Below, piece after piece: positions 44,198 through 54,069 of a DNA stretch of 64,000 nucleotides. The notes beneath the pieces are model-generated. The model saw only the letters and a program-made list of their open reading frames with translations. It had not been told where the DNA came from and searched no databases. Position numbers and translations under genes: made by a program. This stretch comes from Martelella sp. AD-3. Lineage in GTDB: Bacteria; Pseudomonadota; Alphaproteobacteria; Rhizobiales; Rhizobiaceae. Position 1 is the stretch's first letter. Each line of letters begins with the position of its first letter. Where the stretch lies: NCBI RefSeq assembly GCF_001578105.1, contig NZ_CP014275.1, forward strand, positions 1,364,001-1,428,000, in the 5' to 3' direction.

Positions 44198-46045
44198 ATG
44201 GGATCTTTCACGGGATCGCCACCAGGGACGACTGTGCCCGCAGTCAGGGGCAAAAGCCGGATCCATCGCTGGCTTTACTACAGCCGCATTGCGGCGAACG
44301 AGCCGGCGGGACTGCTCGCCATCGTTCTCCTTGTACTCTTCTTCTACCTGATTGCCGCGCCCGTCCTTCTGTTGCTGGCAGATGCATTCCGGGTTCAGTA
44401 CGCCGAGCAGGCGCGCACCGGAAAAGAGGTGGGGGCGCTGACAACCTATTACGTCCAGCGGGTCATGCTTTCACCCATCGCCCGGGATGTTTTCTGGACG
44501 CCGCTTTTCAATACGGCGACCATCGCGGCGGGTGCGATCGTCGTCGCGCTTGTCGTCGGCACACCGCTCGGCTGGCTCCTGAGCCGCACCGATCTTCCGG
44601 GCAAACGCTGGTTTTCGACCGCGCTCATCGTTCCCTACATGCTGCCGTCATGGACCTTTGCCCTGGCATGGACGACCCTTTTCAAGAACCGGACGACCGG
44701 CGGCGCCACCAGCTGGGCGGAGGCGGTTGGCTTCGAGCCGCCGGACTGGCTCGCCTACGGCTTCCTGCCGATTACGCTGATCCTGGCGTTGCACTACACG
44801 CCCTTCGTGATCCTGCTTTTCGGAAACGCCCTGCGCAAGTTCGATTCCCAGCTTGAGGATTCAGCCCGCATTCTCGGCGCCGGCCGATGGGACGTGGCGC
44901 GTCGCATAATATTGCCTTTGATGCTGCCGGCGCTGGTTTCCGCTTCAACACTGATCTTCGCCAAATGCCTCGGAGATTTCGGCGTGGCCTATATCGTCGG
45001 GGTTCCCGTCGGCTATGATGTTCTTGCCACCTCGCTGTTCCGCGCGATCAGCACCAGCCAGACCGGCGTCGCTGCCGTCCTGGCCGGAACGATCGTTCTG
45101 CTCGGCGCCGTCTCCATTCTCATCGACATGCGCCTTTTGAAGGAAGCGCGCCGTTTCGAGACGATCGGTTCGAAAAGCGCGATGAACAGGGTGACGCCGT
45201 TGCGAAAGTGGCGGCTTCCGGCGACCGGCTTCGCTCTTCTCGTTTTCACCGTCAGTGCAGCCATTCCGCTTCTGGCATTGGGGCTGACCACGGTGATGCT
45301 GCGTCCCGGCGTCTTCGCGCTGGACAACTTCACCCTGGATTTCTGGCTGGGCCGCAACCTCGAGACGACGGCACTGCATCAGGGTATTCTTCTCACGCCG
45401 GAATTCTGGGCCGCGACATGGAACACGGTGACCATCGTCGGCGGAGCGGCGATCAGCTCGGGAATTCTCGGACTGCTGGTGGGTTTCGCGGTCGCGCGAT
45501 CGCCGGTCCCCTTCGTCGGCGGACTGCTGCGCCAGATCACGTTCATGCCCTATCTGGTTCCCGGCATTGCCTTTGCCGCGGCCTATCTGGTCATGTTCGC
45601 CTTTCCACGCGGCCCGCTGCCGGCGCTCTACGGGACGTCGATCATTCTGTTTCTGGCGCTCGTCGCCGACCAGATGCCCTTTGCATCCCGCGCGGGCATC
45701 ACCGCCATGATGCAGCTTGGCAGGGATCCCGAGGACGCGGCGCGCATCGTCGGCGCCGGGTGGTTCCGGCGGTTGCGCTCGGTCGTCATTCCGATCCAGC
45801 GCGGCTCGCTGGTCTCGGGCATCCTTCTGCCGTTCATATCCGGTCTGAAGGGATTGAGCCTCGTCGTCGTCCTCGCCGTTCCCGGCACCGACGTCCTCAC
45901 CACCTATGCCATCCGTCTCGTCGACTACGGATACAGCCAGGCGGCCAACGCGGTCGTGCTGATGATCTGCGCGATCGCCTTTTTCGGAACGCTGGGCGTG
46001 CAAAAGCTCACCAGAAGTTCGCTCTCTGACGGGTTGGGGAAGTAA
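44198..46045 (+). CDS. Iron/phosphonate-type ABC permease, double-domain
   Basis: Permease of 615 aa with about 12 spans made of two permease halves, as in FbpB and related Fe3+/2-aminoethylphosphonate systems. EAA-type loops are LEDSARILGAGRWDVARRII in the first half and PEDAARIVGAGWFRRLRSVV in the second. It starts 69 bases after the PhnD-like gene and ends 2 bases before the ATPase gene. The substrate cannot be fixed from the sequence. Confidence 0.88.
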   Translation: MGSFTGSPPGTTVPAVRGKSRIHRWLYYSRIAANEPAGLLAIVLLVLFFYLIAAPVLLLLADAFRVQYAEQARTGKEVGALTTYYVQRVMLSPIARDVFWTPLFNTATIAAGAIVVALVVGTPLGWLLSRTDLPGKRWFSTALIVPYMLPSWTFALAWTTLFKNRTTGGATSWAEAVGFEPPDWLAYGFLPITLILALHYTPFVILLFGNALRKFDSQLEDSARILGAGRWDVARRIILPLMLPALVSASTLIFAKCLGDFGVAYIVGVPVGYDVLATSLFRAISTSQTGVAAVLAGTIVLLGAVSILIDMRLLKEARRFETIGSKSAMNRVTPLRKWRLPATGFALLVFTVSAAIPLLALGLTTVMLRPGVFALDNFTLDFWLGRNLETTALHQGILLTPEFWAATWNTVTIVGGAAISSGILGLLVGFAVARSPVPFVGGLLRQITFMPYLVPGIAFAAAYLVMFAFPRGPLPALYGTSIILFLALVADQMPFASRAGITAMMQLGRDPEDAARIVGAGWFRRLRSVVIPIQRGSLVSGILLPFISGLKGLSLVVVLAVPGTDVLTTYAIRLVDYGYSQAANAVVLMICAIAFFGTLGVQKLTRSSLSDGLGK

Positions 46046-46047
46046 TC

Positions 46048-47151
46048 ATGTCGAATATCAATCTCGTAAACATTTCGAAAGCCTATGCGAAGAATGCGCC
46101 GAAGGCCGTCGAGAACCTGGACATCGAAATCGCGGATGGTGAGTTCCTCTGCCTTCTCGGCCCTTCGGGCTGCGGCAAGACGACGACATTGCGCATGCTT
46201 GCCGGTTTGGAGCACCCAACGGATGGCAAGATCCTGATCGATGGAAAACCGATCGTTTCGGTCGATGACGGGATCTATACGCCTCCTGAAAAGAGGGGGC
46301 TTGGCCTGGTCTTCCAGAGTTACGCGCTTTGGCCGCACCTTTCCGTCGAAGAGAATGTCGCATTCGGGCTGAGGCTTCGGAAAGTGCCGCAGAGCGAACG
46401 CGACAAGACCGTTGCCGAAGTGATGGAGACGCTTTCGATCGCCCAGTATCGCGATCGCTATCCGAGCCAGCTTTCCGGAGGGCAACAGCAGCGTGTCGCA
46501 CTGGCCCGGACGCTTGCGACCCGCCCCGGCATCATCCTGCTCGATGAGCCGCTGTCCAACCTGGACGCCAAGCTGCGGCTGGAAATGCGCGCGGAACTGA
46601 AGCGAATCCACCGCGAAATGGGGGCGACGATCATTTTCGTGACCCACGACCAGTGGGAAGCCATGACGCTCGCCACGACAATCGCGGTGATGAGCGATGG
46701 CACGCTCCAGCAGCTGGGCAATCCGACGGATATCTATGAAAGACCGGCGAACCGGTTTGTCGCGGGCTTCGTGGGAAGCATGCCGATCAACTTCATCGAT
46801 ATCTCCCATGGCGACACCGGCGTTCTGGCCACCTGGACGCGGACGATGCTGGCTGATCATGCAGAGCCGGCGAAAGTCGCGACCGTCGGCATCCGGCCCG
46901 AGGCGATCCGTGTTCTTCCCGAGGGAGAAAACGCGGGCCCGGACTGCGTCGTTGCCGCAGGTGCACACGTGAACGACGTGTTGCCGACCGGCGGAAGCTG
47001 GATCATCGAGCTGCTTGTCGAAGGCCGCAAGGTCTTCGCCATCACAGAGAGCACGCCGTCGCAACGTGCCGGCGATGCCGTCAATCTCGCTGTCGAGCGG
47101 GGCCACCTGCATCTTTTCGACAGCGAGGACAACCGGATCGCAACGGCCTGA
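46048..47151 (+). CDS. ABC transporter ATPase (FbpC/PotA type)
   Basis: ATPase of 367 aa with Walker A GPSGCGKTTTLRML, signature LSGGQQQRVALARTLA, Walker [16 protein letters not shown] and H-loop VTHDQWEAMTLA, followed by a TOBE tail with GIRPEAIRVL. It is closely spaced behind the double permease. Confidence 0.92.
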   Translation: MSNINLVNISKAYAKNAPKAVENLDIEIADGEFLCLLGPSGCGKTTTLRMLAGLEHPTDGKILIDGKPIVSVDDGIYTPPEKRGLGLVFQSYALWPHLSVEENVAFGLRLRKVPQSERDKTVAEVMETLSIAQYRDRYPSQLSGGQQQRVALARTLATRPGIILLDEPLSNLDAKLRLEMRAELKRIHREMGATIIFVTHDQWEAMTLATTIAVMSDGTLQQLGNPTDIYERPANRFVAGFVGSMPINFIDISHGDTGVLATWTRTMLADHAEPAKVATVGIRPEAIRVLPEGENAGPDCVVAAGAHVNDVLPTGGSWIIELLVEGRKVFAITESTPSQRAGDAVNLAVERGHLHLFDSEDNRIATA

Positions 47152-47208
47152 AAGCCGCATGCGATTCCATCTTTACCCAAAAACCGGATTAATCTGGAGG
47201 AGAAACCC

Positions 47209-48342
47209 ATGAAAACCATGATCCTGGCAACCACGGCTCTTGCGCTTGGCGGGGTGTTGCTGTCGTCCACCGTCAACGCGCAGGACCTCGGCATATCCGA
47301 TTCGGACTACTCGCTTGACGCCCTCATCGAAGCGGCGCGTCAGGAAGAACCGATCACGGTCATCGACGCCACCGGCAAGATTGTGACGATGGCCGAGAAC
47401 TTCACGGAGAAATACGGCGTTCAGGCGACGGGCGTCAAAATGTCCGCTTCCGAGCAGGAACAGGTCATCACCCGCGAGGCGCAGTCCAACAATGTGCGCA
47501 CGGATGTCTTCAACATGAGCAACCTGCCGTCGGTCACCTCGCAGATCCTGCCGCAGGGCTTCGGCGTCAGCTGGTTCCCACCGGATCTTGCCGATGAGGT
47601 TCCTGAAAATTACCGCAACCCGGCGATCACCAGCCTCAATCCGTGGGTCTGGGCCTATAATGACGCGGTCTATACCGACGGTTGCCCGATCGACAACATG
47701 TGGGCGCTGACGGAACCGGACTGGAAGGGGCGCGTGGCCATTCCCGATCCGCTCCTGCGCAATGAAACCATGTTCTGGTTCAACCAGCTTGCCACCAACT
47801 CTGACGACAAAATGGCCGAGGCCTATGAAGCCTATTTCGGTGAGCCGCTTGATACCGATGAAGCGAGCGCCACCGCGGAATGGGTGAAACGCCTCGCCGC
47901 CAATCAGCCGGTCGTCACCAAGGGCGATTCCGATGTCGGTCCGATTATCGGCGCTCCGGGACAGGAAAAGCCGTTCATGGGCTTGCTGAGCGCGGCCATC
48001 TTCCGCCATGCCGACCGTGATGGCTACAGCATGGGGATTTGCGAGGGGCTGAAGCCATTTATCGGTCAGTTGACGCCGCGCGTCGCTGTCATTGCGGCTG
48101 GAACGGACAGCCCGAACGCCGCCAAGTTGTTCGTGCACTATATGATGACTGGCGAGGGCATGGCACCGCAGCTCTCCGACGGCAAGATCTCGACCAACGA
48201 AAATGCGGTCATGCCCGAAGACGAGCATTCCGGCGTGTTCGATGTCCGCGACCAGCTGCATGTCACCGACTCCGCGACCACAGCGGATGATTTTGCCAAG
48301 CTTCAGGACTGGCAGGACTTCTGGATCGTGAACAATCGCTAA
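47209..48342 (+). CDS. Periplasmic binding protein of the iron/phosphonate-type transporter
   Basis: Predicted 377-aa protein with CTGGAGGAG upstream and a signal peptide (MILATTALALGGVLLSSTVN, cut after NAQ or VNA). The mature protein belongs to the extracellular solute-binding family of FbpA/PhnS-type importers (EPITVIDATGKIVTMAENFT, then WKGRVAIPDP). No obvious iron-binding tyrosine pair is identified, so an organic ligand is as likely as iron. A weak hairpin at about 48358-48391 follows. Confidence 0.85.
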   Translation: MKTMILATTALALGGVLLSSTVNAQDLGISDSDYSLDALIEAARQEEPITVIDATGKIVTMAENFTEKYGVQATGVKMSASEQEQVITREAQSNNVRTDVFNMSNLPSVTSQILPQGFGVSWFPPDLADEVPENYRNPAITSLNPWVWAYNDAVYTDGCPIDNMWALTEPDWKGRVAIPDPLLRNETMFWFNQLATNSDDKMAEAYEAYFGEPLDTDEASATAEWVKRLAANQPVVTKGDSDVGPIIGAPGQEKPFMGLLSAAIFRHADRDGYSMGICEGLKPFIGQLTPRVAVIAAGTDSPNAAKLFVHYMMTGEGMAPQLSDGKISTNENAVMPEDEHSGVFDVRDQLHVTDSATTADDFAKLQDWQDFWIVNNR

Positions 48343-48567
48343 ATAGCATTGAGCAAGCGGGAAGTCGGAAATGAATTTCGGCTTTCCGCATCTGAACACA
48401 GCAGAAGAATCCGAGGGAACACGCTGATTCCTTGAGGGCGTGCGTCCATGCGAACGGTCGACGCGGGGAGAAGGCACCAGCATCATACCAGAAGCGTCGA
48501 TAGTCCACTCTTGTTCGCTTGGGTACCCGTGGCTGTCCTGCTTGCACGGATCTGGATTCGGAAGGTC

Positions 48568-49560
48568 CTAGTCTCGGACGGTCTTCCGCCACACCATACG
48601 GGAGGACAGCATGATCGAACGCGGCTCATCATGCTCCGGCTCGGAAAGGTAGCTGACCGCAGCCTTGGCAAAATCATCAACCGGCTGACTGAAGGTCGTC
48701 AGATTGTAGCTGTCCCAAGTGGCCTGCTCGATATCATCGAAGCCGATGATGGAAACCTCTTCGGGCACACGTAATTTCAGACGCTGACGGGCAGCATCGA
48801 GCACGCCGCACGCGATCAAGTCGGTCGAGCAGAAAATGCCATCCGGACGTTCCGGCCGGGTCAGCAGACGCATACCGACATCGAGCCCCGTCTGATAGGA
48901 GGTCATGCCGCTTGCATCTTCGATGAGTGCCAAGCCTGCATCAGCCGCAGCGGCGGCAAAGCCCTTGCGTCGGTCCTCGAGGCTCGGGGTGCCCGCCAGA
49001 GATGAGGCAAATGCCATCCGCCTGCAACCCGCGGCGAACAAGGCGGCAAACGCTTGGCGCCCGGCAGCAGCGTCGTCCAGCCTTAGCTGAAGCGTGCCGG
49101 CGCGCTCTTCATCGCGATTGATCAGGACCAGGCGCATGCCATTGCGAAGGCAAATCTCCGCCAGCGATGTGTCCGGCATGCCGGAGAGAATGATCGCCGC
49201 TTCCGTGCGATAGGAAATGGCCTGCCGCAAGGCCTGGGCGACGCTTTCGTCCGACCGGTCCGTATTGATCAGCATGCCGACCTTGCCAGCAGCCTGCAAC
49301 TGGCTCGAAAGGGCGGCAAGCAGGGTGGACCGATAGGGCGTATTAATCTCGGCCGCAATGAGAGCGACGATCCCCGTTTTCGATGTCAGAAGACCGCGCG
49401 CCAGATTGTTCACCTGGTACCCGAGTTTCTCGGCCGCCTCATAGACCTTTGCGCGGGTTTCGGAGGAAACGGAAGCGCCTGGCGTGAAGGCTCTAGAAAC
49501 CGCCGTGCGAGAGACCCCGGCCAGCTCTGCTACATCTTTCGCACTTACCTGAGTTCTCAT
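48568..49560 (-). CDS. LacI-family transcriptional regulator
   Basis: Predicted 330-aa repressor. The ATG at 49560 is favoured over a TTG six codons upstream. The N-terminal helix-turn-helix with hinge is VSAKDVAELAGVSRTAVSRA to VNNLARGLLTSKTG. The ligand domain ends with PEEVSIIGFDDIEQATW and LTTFSQP, as in sugar-responsive members. It is divergent from the AfuABC-like operon, and the gap carries matching palindromes, so it most likely represses that operon in the absence of its substrate. Confidence 0.92.
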   Translation of the reverse strand: MRTQVSAKDVAELAGVSRTAVSRAFTPGASVSSETRAKVYEAAEKLGYQVNNLARGLLTSKTGIVALIAAEINTPYRSTLLAALSSQLQAAGKVGMLINTDRSDESVAQALRQAISYRTEAAIILSGMPDTSLAEICLRNGMRLVLINRDEERAGTLQLRLDDAAAGRQAFAALFAAGCRRMAFASSLAGTPSLEDRRKGFAAAAADAGLALIEDASGMTSYQTGLDVGMRLLTRPERPDGIFCSTDLIACGVLDAARQRLKLRVPEEVSIIGFDDIEQATWDSYNLTTFSQPVDDFAKAAVSYLSEPEHDEPRSIMLSSRMVWRKTVRD

Positions 49561-49572
49561 GATGCTGTCTTC

Positions 49573-49615
49573 TTGCAAACCTGTGCATTGGCGTAATTCA
49601 TAGAATTAACGCCAA
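49573..49615. promoter_or_regulatory. Operator-like sites next to the lacI-type gene
   Basis: TTGCAAACCTGTGCAT (49573-49588) carries the half-site CTGTGCAT of the perfect palindrome at 49660. Directly after it, TTGGCGTAATTC (49588-49599) and GAATTAACGCCAA (49603-49615) form a second inverted repeat with one extra base in the right arm. Confidence 0.5.
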
Positions 49616-49659
49616 ATTGCTACAGTTTATTGACATAAGGAAATTTTAAATTCAAGGTA

Positions 49660-49675
49660 ATGCACAGCTGTGCAT
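49660..49675. promoter_or_regulatory. Perfect 16-bp operator palindrome
   Basis: ATGCACAGCTGTGCAT is a perfect palindrome 36 bases before the binding-protein gene. A TTGACA box lies 25 bases upstream (49630-49635). It is the best candidate for the LacI-type operator. Confidence 0.65.
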
Positions 49676-49711
49676 CATGCCAGCACCCGGAAACGGGAAT
49701 GGGAGGAGAAC

Positions 49712-50734
49712 ATGAATACATTGAAGTGCGCCCTTGCGGGCGCAGCAATAATGTTGCCCGCCAGCGCCATGGCGGACGAGTTGAACCTGATCTGCTCGGC
49801 CGATGTCGTCATCTGTGAACGGCTTGTCACTGAGTTCGAGAGCAGCCATCCGGACACCGATGTGAACATGGTGAGAATGTCATCCGGTGAGGCCTATGCG
49901 AAAATCAGGGCCGAAGCGCGTAATCCGCAAACCGATCTCTGGTGGGGAGGGACGGGAGACCCTCATCTTCAGGCGGGACATGACGGGTTGACCGCCGAAT
50001 ACAAGTCGCCAATGCTGGCCGAGTTGCAGGACTGGGCGCAAGGACAGGCAGAAGTCTCTGATTTCCGTACGGTGGGAGTCTATTCCGGTGCTTTGGGCTG
50101 GGGATACAATAAAGAGCTGTTTGCGGAAAAGGGCATCGCCGCTCCGGAGTGCTGGGCCGACCTGCTGGACCCTGCCTTGAAGGGCGAGATCCAGATCGCC
50201 GACCCGAACTCGTCCGGCACGGCCTATACGACGCTTGCAACGCTCGTCCAGCTGATGGGTGAGGACGAAGCTTTCGATTTTCTGAAAAAAATGCACGCGA
50301 ACGTCTCGCAGTACACAAAATCCGGCAGTGCTCCCGTGAAAGCGGCGGCACGCGGTGAAACAGGACTGGGTATTGTCTTTCAGCATGACGCTGTTGCTCA
50401 GGCAGTGTCCGGTTTCCCGATCGGAGTCGTCGCCCCCTGCGAGGGGACGGGATATGAGATCGGCTCCATGTCCATGATCGAGGGTGCGCAGAATCCGGAA
50501 GCAGCCAGGACCTTCTATGACTGGGTGCTGACGGCAGAGGTGCAGAACATGATGCCGGAAGCAGGTTCATTCCAGATTCCGTCAAATGCCAGCGCGACGC
50601 CGCCCGAAGAGGCGCCGGACCTGTCGACGATCAAGCTGATCGACTATGACTTTGCCGAGTATGGCAGCGCGGAAAGGCGCAAGGCCCTGCTGGCGCGGTG
50701 GGACGATGAAATCGGGTCCCTGCCGCTCCAATAA
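49712..50734 (+). CDS. AfuA-like periplasmic binding protein
   Basis: Predicted 340-aa protein. The ATG at 49712 follows GGGAGGAG and starts a signal peptide (LKCALAGAAIMLPASAMA, cut before DELN). The mature part has the AfuA/FbpA layout (FESSHPDTDVNMVRMSSGEA, DLWWGGTGDPH, then GLGIVFQHDAVAQA). Actinobacillus AfuA, first called iron-binding, binds hexose phosphates. A phosphatase gene in this operon makes a phosphorylated ligand plausible here too, but the binding residues were not compared. Confidence 0.8.
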   Translation: MNTLKCALAGAAIMLPASAMADELNLICSADVVICERLVTEFESSHPDTDVNMVRMSSGEAYAKIRAEARNPQTDLWWGGTGDPHLQAGHDGLTAEYKSPMLAELQDWAQGQAEVSDFRTVGVYSGALGWGYNKELFAEKGIAAPECWADLLDPALKGEIQIADPNSSGTAYTTLATLVQLMGEDEAFDFLKKMHANVSQYTKSGSAPVKAAARGETGLGIVFQHDAVAQAVSGFPIGVVAPCEGTGYEIGSMSMIEGAQNPEAARTFYDWVLTAEVQNMMPEAGSFQIPSNASATPPEEAPDLSTIKLIDYDFAEYGSAERRKALLARWDDEIGSLPLQ

Positions 50735-50800
50735 CGTGACCTGACGCAGGCAGGCTGGAGCCTGCCTGCGTTCGCGCCCCTGAACTCATCGGACAGTGTC

Positions 50801-53008
50801 ATGACATCCAGAGACAACCGCAGGCTCGATATGATCCTGGCGGCGGCGATTGTCGCTTTCATCGCCCTGCCTTGGTATCGAGTCCGCTCCGGATTTTTCA
50901 GCTTCGAATGGCTGAGTGATTTCGTCGTTTCAGACAGCCTGTGGCCGGGCATTGCCCAGCTCCTTACGGGCCGCTGGCAGCTCCTGCCGGTTTTTTTGAT
51001 GCTTCTTGCAGCGCTCTATCTGCGTGTCACACGACACCCGGGGGATCGGGGACGCGCTCTGATCAATATCGGCGTTGCGGGACTTCTTTGGATGTTGGTC
51101 GAGGGCCTTTCGATCGGCATGCGTGGCTGGAACTGGAGCCTTCTGGAGGCCACCTTCGGGGAAATATCCGGACAGCCAGCCTTTGGGGCAGGTGCCGTGG
51201 TCATTGGCACCGTCTTTGCGCTGATGATTGCTTTCGGAGCCGCCGAGCGTGGCGCATTGAAGGGCGATGCCTTCGTACTCGCCTGCATTACGCTGCTGGT
51301 GCTGCTTGTCGCGGTCTTTGTCTTTTACCCGCTGGTATCCATGTTCACCGGCGCCTTTCAGGAATTCGATGGCTCATTCACGACGGAGGGCGTGCGCAGG
51401 AACATCATTGACCCAAAGATCTGGTCACTTGCCTGTCTTGCAGGCGGCAATTGCGGCGTTGCCTGGCGCACCTTCTTTCTGGCCGTCTGTACAGCGACAG
51501 GGACGACGCTGCTGGGGCTGGTCTTCGCGCTCGTGGCGACCAGAACAGGGTTTCGCTTCAAGAAATCGCTGCGGCTGCTGACGGTGTTGCCGATTATCAC
51601 GCCGCCCTTCGTCGTCGGCCTTGCGCTGACCATGCTGCTGGGTCGCTCCGGCACATTGACCAATGTGATCGAAGCCGCGACGGGTCTGGAGCTGGGGCGC
51701 TGGCTCTATGGGCTGACAGGAATCTGGATTGCCCAGATGCTCAGCTTCACGCCGATTTCCTTCCTTGTTCTGATCGGCGTGGTCGATGGGATCAGCCCAT
51801 CCATGGAAGAGGCAAGCCAGACGCTGCGCTCGGACCGCTGGCGCACTTTTCGCAAGGTTACGCTGCCGCTGATGGCGCCCGGGCTGGCCAATGCGTTCCT
51901 GATCGGTTTCATCGAATCCATGGCTGACTTCGGCAACCCTTTGGTCCTCGGCGGCTCGGGTGGCGTTCTGTCGACAGAGATATTCTTTGCTGTCGTCGGT
52001 GCGCAGAATGACCCTGCGCGCGCGGCAGTACTCGCCACAGTCCTGCTGGTGTTCACGCTTTCGGCCTTCCTTGCTCAGCGCCTGTGGCTTTCCGGCAAGA
52101 ATTACTCGACCGTGACGGGGAAAGGGGATGGCGGACGGCATATACAGCTGCCGCATCGCGTAGCCATCCCGGTGATAACCGTAGCTGTCATCTGGGCCGT
52201 GTTCACCATCACGGTCTATGCGATGATCCTCTTCGGCGGCTTCGTTAGCATCTGGGGGCTTGATCACTCGCTGACGCTTGCGCACTACACGAGGGCGTTC
52301 GGTATCAGCTGGGAAAACGGCATCCGCTGGACAGGCGTTGCCTGGGACAGCTTCTGGACCACAATGGAAATCGCTCTGATCGCCGCGCCGTTGACCGCCG
52401 CCGTCGGACTTCTGACGGCCTGGCTGATTGTTCGGCAGAGATTTCCGGGGCGCTCTGTCTTCGAATTTGCTCTGATGATGAGCTTTGCCATTCCCGGCAC
52501 AGTCATCGGCATCAGCTACATCATGGCATTCAACCTTCCGCCTCTGCAGATGACCGGTACGGCGGTAATCCTGATTGCCTGCTTTGTCTTCCGTAACATG
52601 CCGGTCGGCGTGCGGGGAGGGGTGGCGGCCATGTCACAGCTGGACGGATCGCTTGACGAGGCTTCTCTGACACTCGGGGCAAGCTCGGGCCGCACGATGC
52701 GCAAGGTCATCCTGCCGCTCATGCGCCCGGCCATCCTGGCAGCATTGGTCTACAGCTTCGTTCGCGCAATCACCTCGATTTCAGCTGTGATCTTTTTGGT
52801 CAGCGCGAAATACAACATGGCGACCGCCTACATCGTTGGCCTGGTCGAGAACGGGGAATACGGCATTGCCATCGCCTATTCCTCGGTTCTGATCCTGGTG
52901 ATGATCACGGTCATTGGCGGCTTTCAGCTTCTGGTTGGCGAACGTCGCATTCGCCGAAGAGAAGAGAAGGACGCCGCAGCCCCCATCAAGAAGGAAGCAC
53001 TCGGATGA
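50801..53008 (+). CDS. AfuB-like ABC permease, double-domain
   Basis: Permease of 735 aa, longer than usual because of about 150 extra N-terminal residues with three or four spans (VFLMLLAALYLRV, IGVAGLLWMLVEGLSIGM). Two permease halves follow, with EAA-type loops MEEASQTLRSDRWRTFRKVT and DEASLTLGASSGRTMRKVI. It overlaps the ATPase gene by 4 bases. Confidence 0.88.
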   Translation: MTSRDNRRLDMILAAAIVAFIALPWYRVRSGFFSFEWLSDFVVSDSLWPGIAQLLTGRWQLLPVFLMLLAALYLRVTRHPGDRGRALINIGVAGLLWMLVEGLSIGMRGWNWSLLEATFGEISGQPAFGAGAVVIGTVFALMIAFGAAERGALKGDAFVLACITLLVLLVAVFVFYPLVSMFTGAFQEFDGSFTTEGVRRNIIDPKIWSLACLAGGNCGVAWRTFFLAVCTATGTTLLGLVFALVATRTGFRFKKSLRLLTVLPIITPPFVVGLALTMLLGRSGTLTNVIEAATGLELGRWLYGLTGIWIAQMLSFTPISFLVLIGVVDGISPSMEEASQTLRSDRWRTFRKVTLPLMAPGLANAFLIGFIESMADFGNPLVLGGSGGVLSTEIFFAVVGAQNDPARAAVLATVLLVFTLSAFLAQRLWLSGKNYSTVTGKGDGGRHIQLPHRVAIPVITVAVIWAVFTITVYAMILFGGFVSIWGLDHSLTLAHYTRAFGISWENGIRWTGVAWDSFWTTMEIALIAAPLTAAVGLLTAWLIVRQRFPGRSVFEFALMMSFAIPGTVIGISYIMAFNLPPLQMTGTAVILIACFVFRNMPVGVRGGVAAMSQLDGSLDEASLTLGASSGRTMRKVILPLMRPAILAALVYSFVRAITSISAVIFLVSAKYNMATAYIVGLVENGEYGIAIAYSSVLILVMITVIGGFQLLVGERRIRRREEKDAAAPIKKEALG

Positions 53009-54069
53009 CACATACAAAAGGTGCCGTGGCGTTTCGCAATGTGCGGAAGAGCTTCGGCCATTTCACCGCCATTCCGGACCTCTCGCTCGACATTGAGCCA
53101 GGCCAGCTTGTCACGCTGCTCGGACCCTCTGGATGCGGCAAGACGACAACGCTCCGCATGCTGGCGGGTCTGGAAAGCCCTACCGAAGGCCAGATCATGA
53201 TCGGCGGCGAGGATGTCACCCGCCTGCCTGCCGACAGGCGCGACGTATCGATGGTGTTCCAGAGCTATGCGCTTTTTCCGCATATGCGCGTTGGCCAGAA
53301 TGTAGCCTACGGCCTTGAAGCGAGCGGTATCAAATCAGGTGAGGCGCGCAAGCGCGCCGAGGAGGCGCTCGAAGTCGTTGGGCTCTCCGGTCTGTCAGGG
53401 CGCCTGCCGGCAGAGCTTTCCGGCGGCCAGCAGCAGCGCGTCGCCGTGGCGCGCGCACTCGTTCTAGAGCCACAGGTCCTGCTGCTCGACGAACCGCTTT
53501 CGAATCTCGATGCCCGACTGCGTCGCCAGGTGCGCACGGATATCCGCACGCTGCAGCAGCGCCTTCGTTTCACGGCTGTTTACGTCACGCATGATCAGGA
53601 AGAAGCGCTCGCTGTCTCCGATACCATCGTTGTCATGAAGGATGGGAAGGTCGCTCAGATTGGGTCACCGCGCGAGCTTTATGAAGCGCCAGCTTCCGAG
53701 TTCATTGCCGACTTCATCGGAGAGGCCAATGTTGTGGATGGGCATATTCGGTCCATCGAAGGCGATATTGCGAAGGTCGAAGTGGGCGGGGTAACCATCG
53801 CGCTGCCGTCGCGCGGCACTAAACCGGGCCCGGCACGGCTGTCGCTCCATGCCAATGCCATGAAGGTCAGATCCGAAGGGCAGGGGGTTCCGGGCACAAT
53901 CGCCTCCTCGGCTTATCTCGGTGATCACGTCGAGTACGAGATCGATGGTCCGCTTGGACGCATATTCGTGGTCGATGACGAAAGCGAAGTGCCGTTGCCG
54001 GCCGGTTCAAACGTCCGACTTGAAGTTCGCCCGAGGGGCGTCGCGCTTATTCCGCAGGAGAATGCATGA
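53005..54069 (+). CDS. AfuC-like ABC transporter ATPase
   Basis: ATPase of 354 aa with Walker A GPSGCGKTTTLRML, signature LSGGQQQRVAVARAL, Walker [16 protein letters not shown] and H-loop VTHDQEEALAVSD, then a TOBE tail. Its start overlaps the permease stop and its stop overlaps the phosphatase start, so the four genes form one tightly coupled operon. Confidence 0.92.
   Translation: MTHTKGAVAFRNVRKSFGHFTAIPDLSLDIEPGQLVTLLGPSGCGKTTTLRMLAGLESPTEGQIMIGGEDVTRLPADRRDVSMVFQSYALFPHMRVGQNVAYGLEASGIKSGEARKRAEEALEVVGLSGLSGRLPAELSGGQQQRVAVARALVLEPQVLLLDEPLSNLDARLRRQVRTDIRTLQQRLRFTAVYVTHDQEEALAVSDTIVVMKDGKVAQIGSPRELYEAPASEFIADFIGEANVVDGHIRSIEGDIAKVEVGGVTIALPSRGTKPGPARLSLHANAMKVRSEGQGVPGTIASSAYLGDHVEYEIDGPLGRIFVVDDESEVPLPAGSNVRLEVRPRGVALIPQENA

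Noticed and set aside
44945..46003. A 352-codon minus-strand frame opposite the double permease
   Set aside because: It is charged, low-complexity translation typical of an antisense frame; the plus strand encodes a clear permease.
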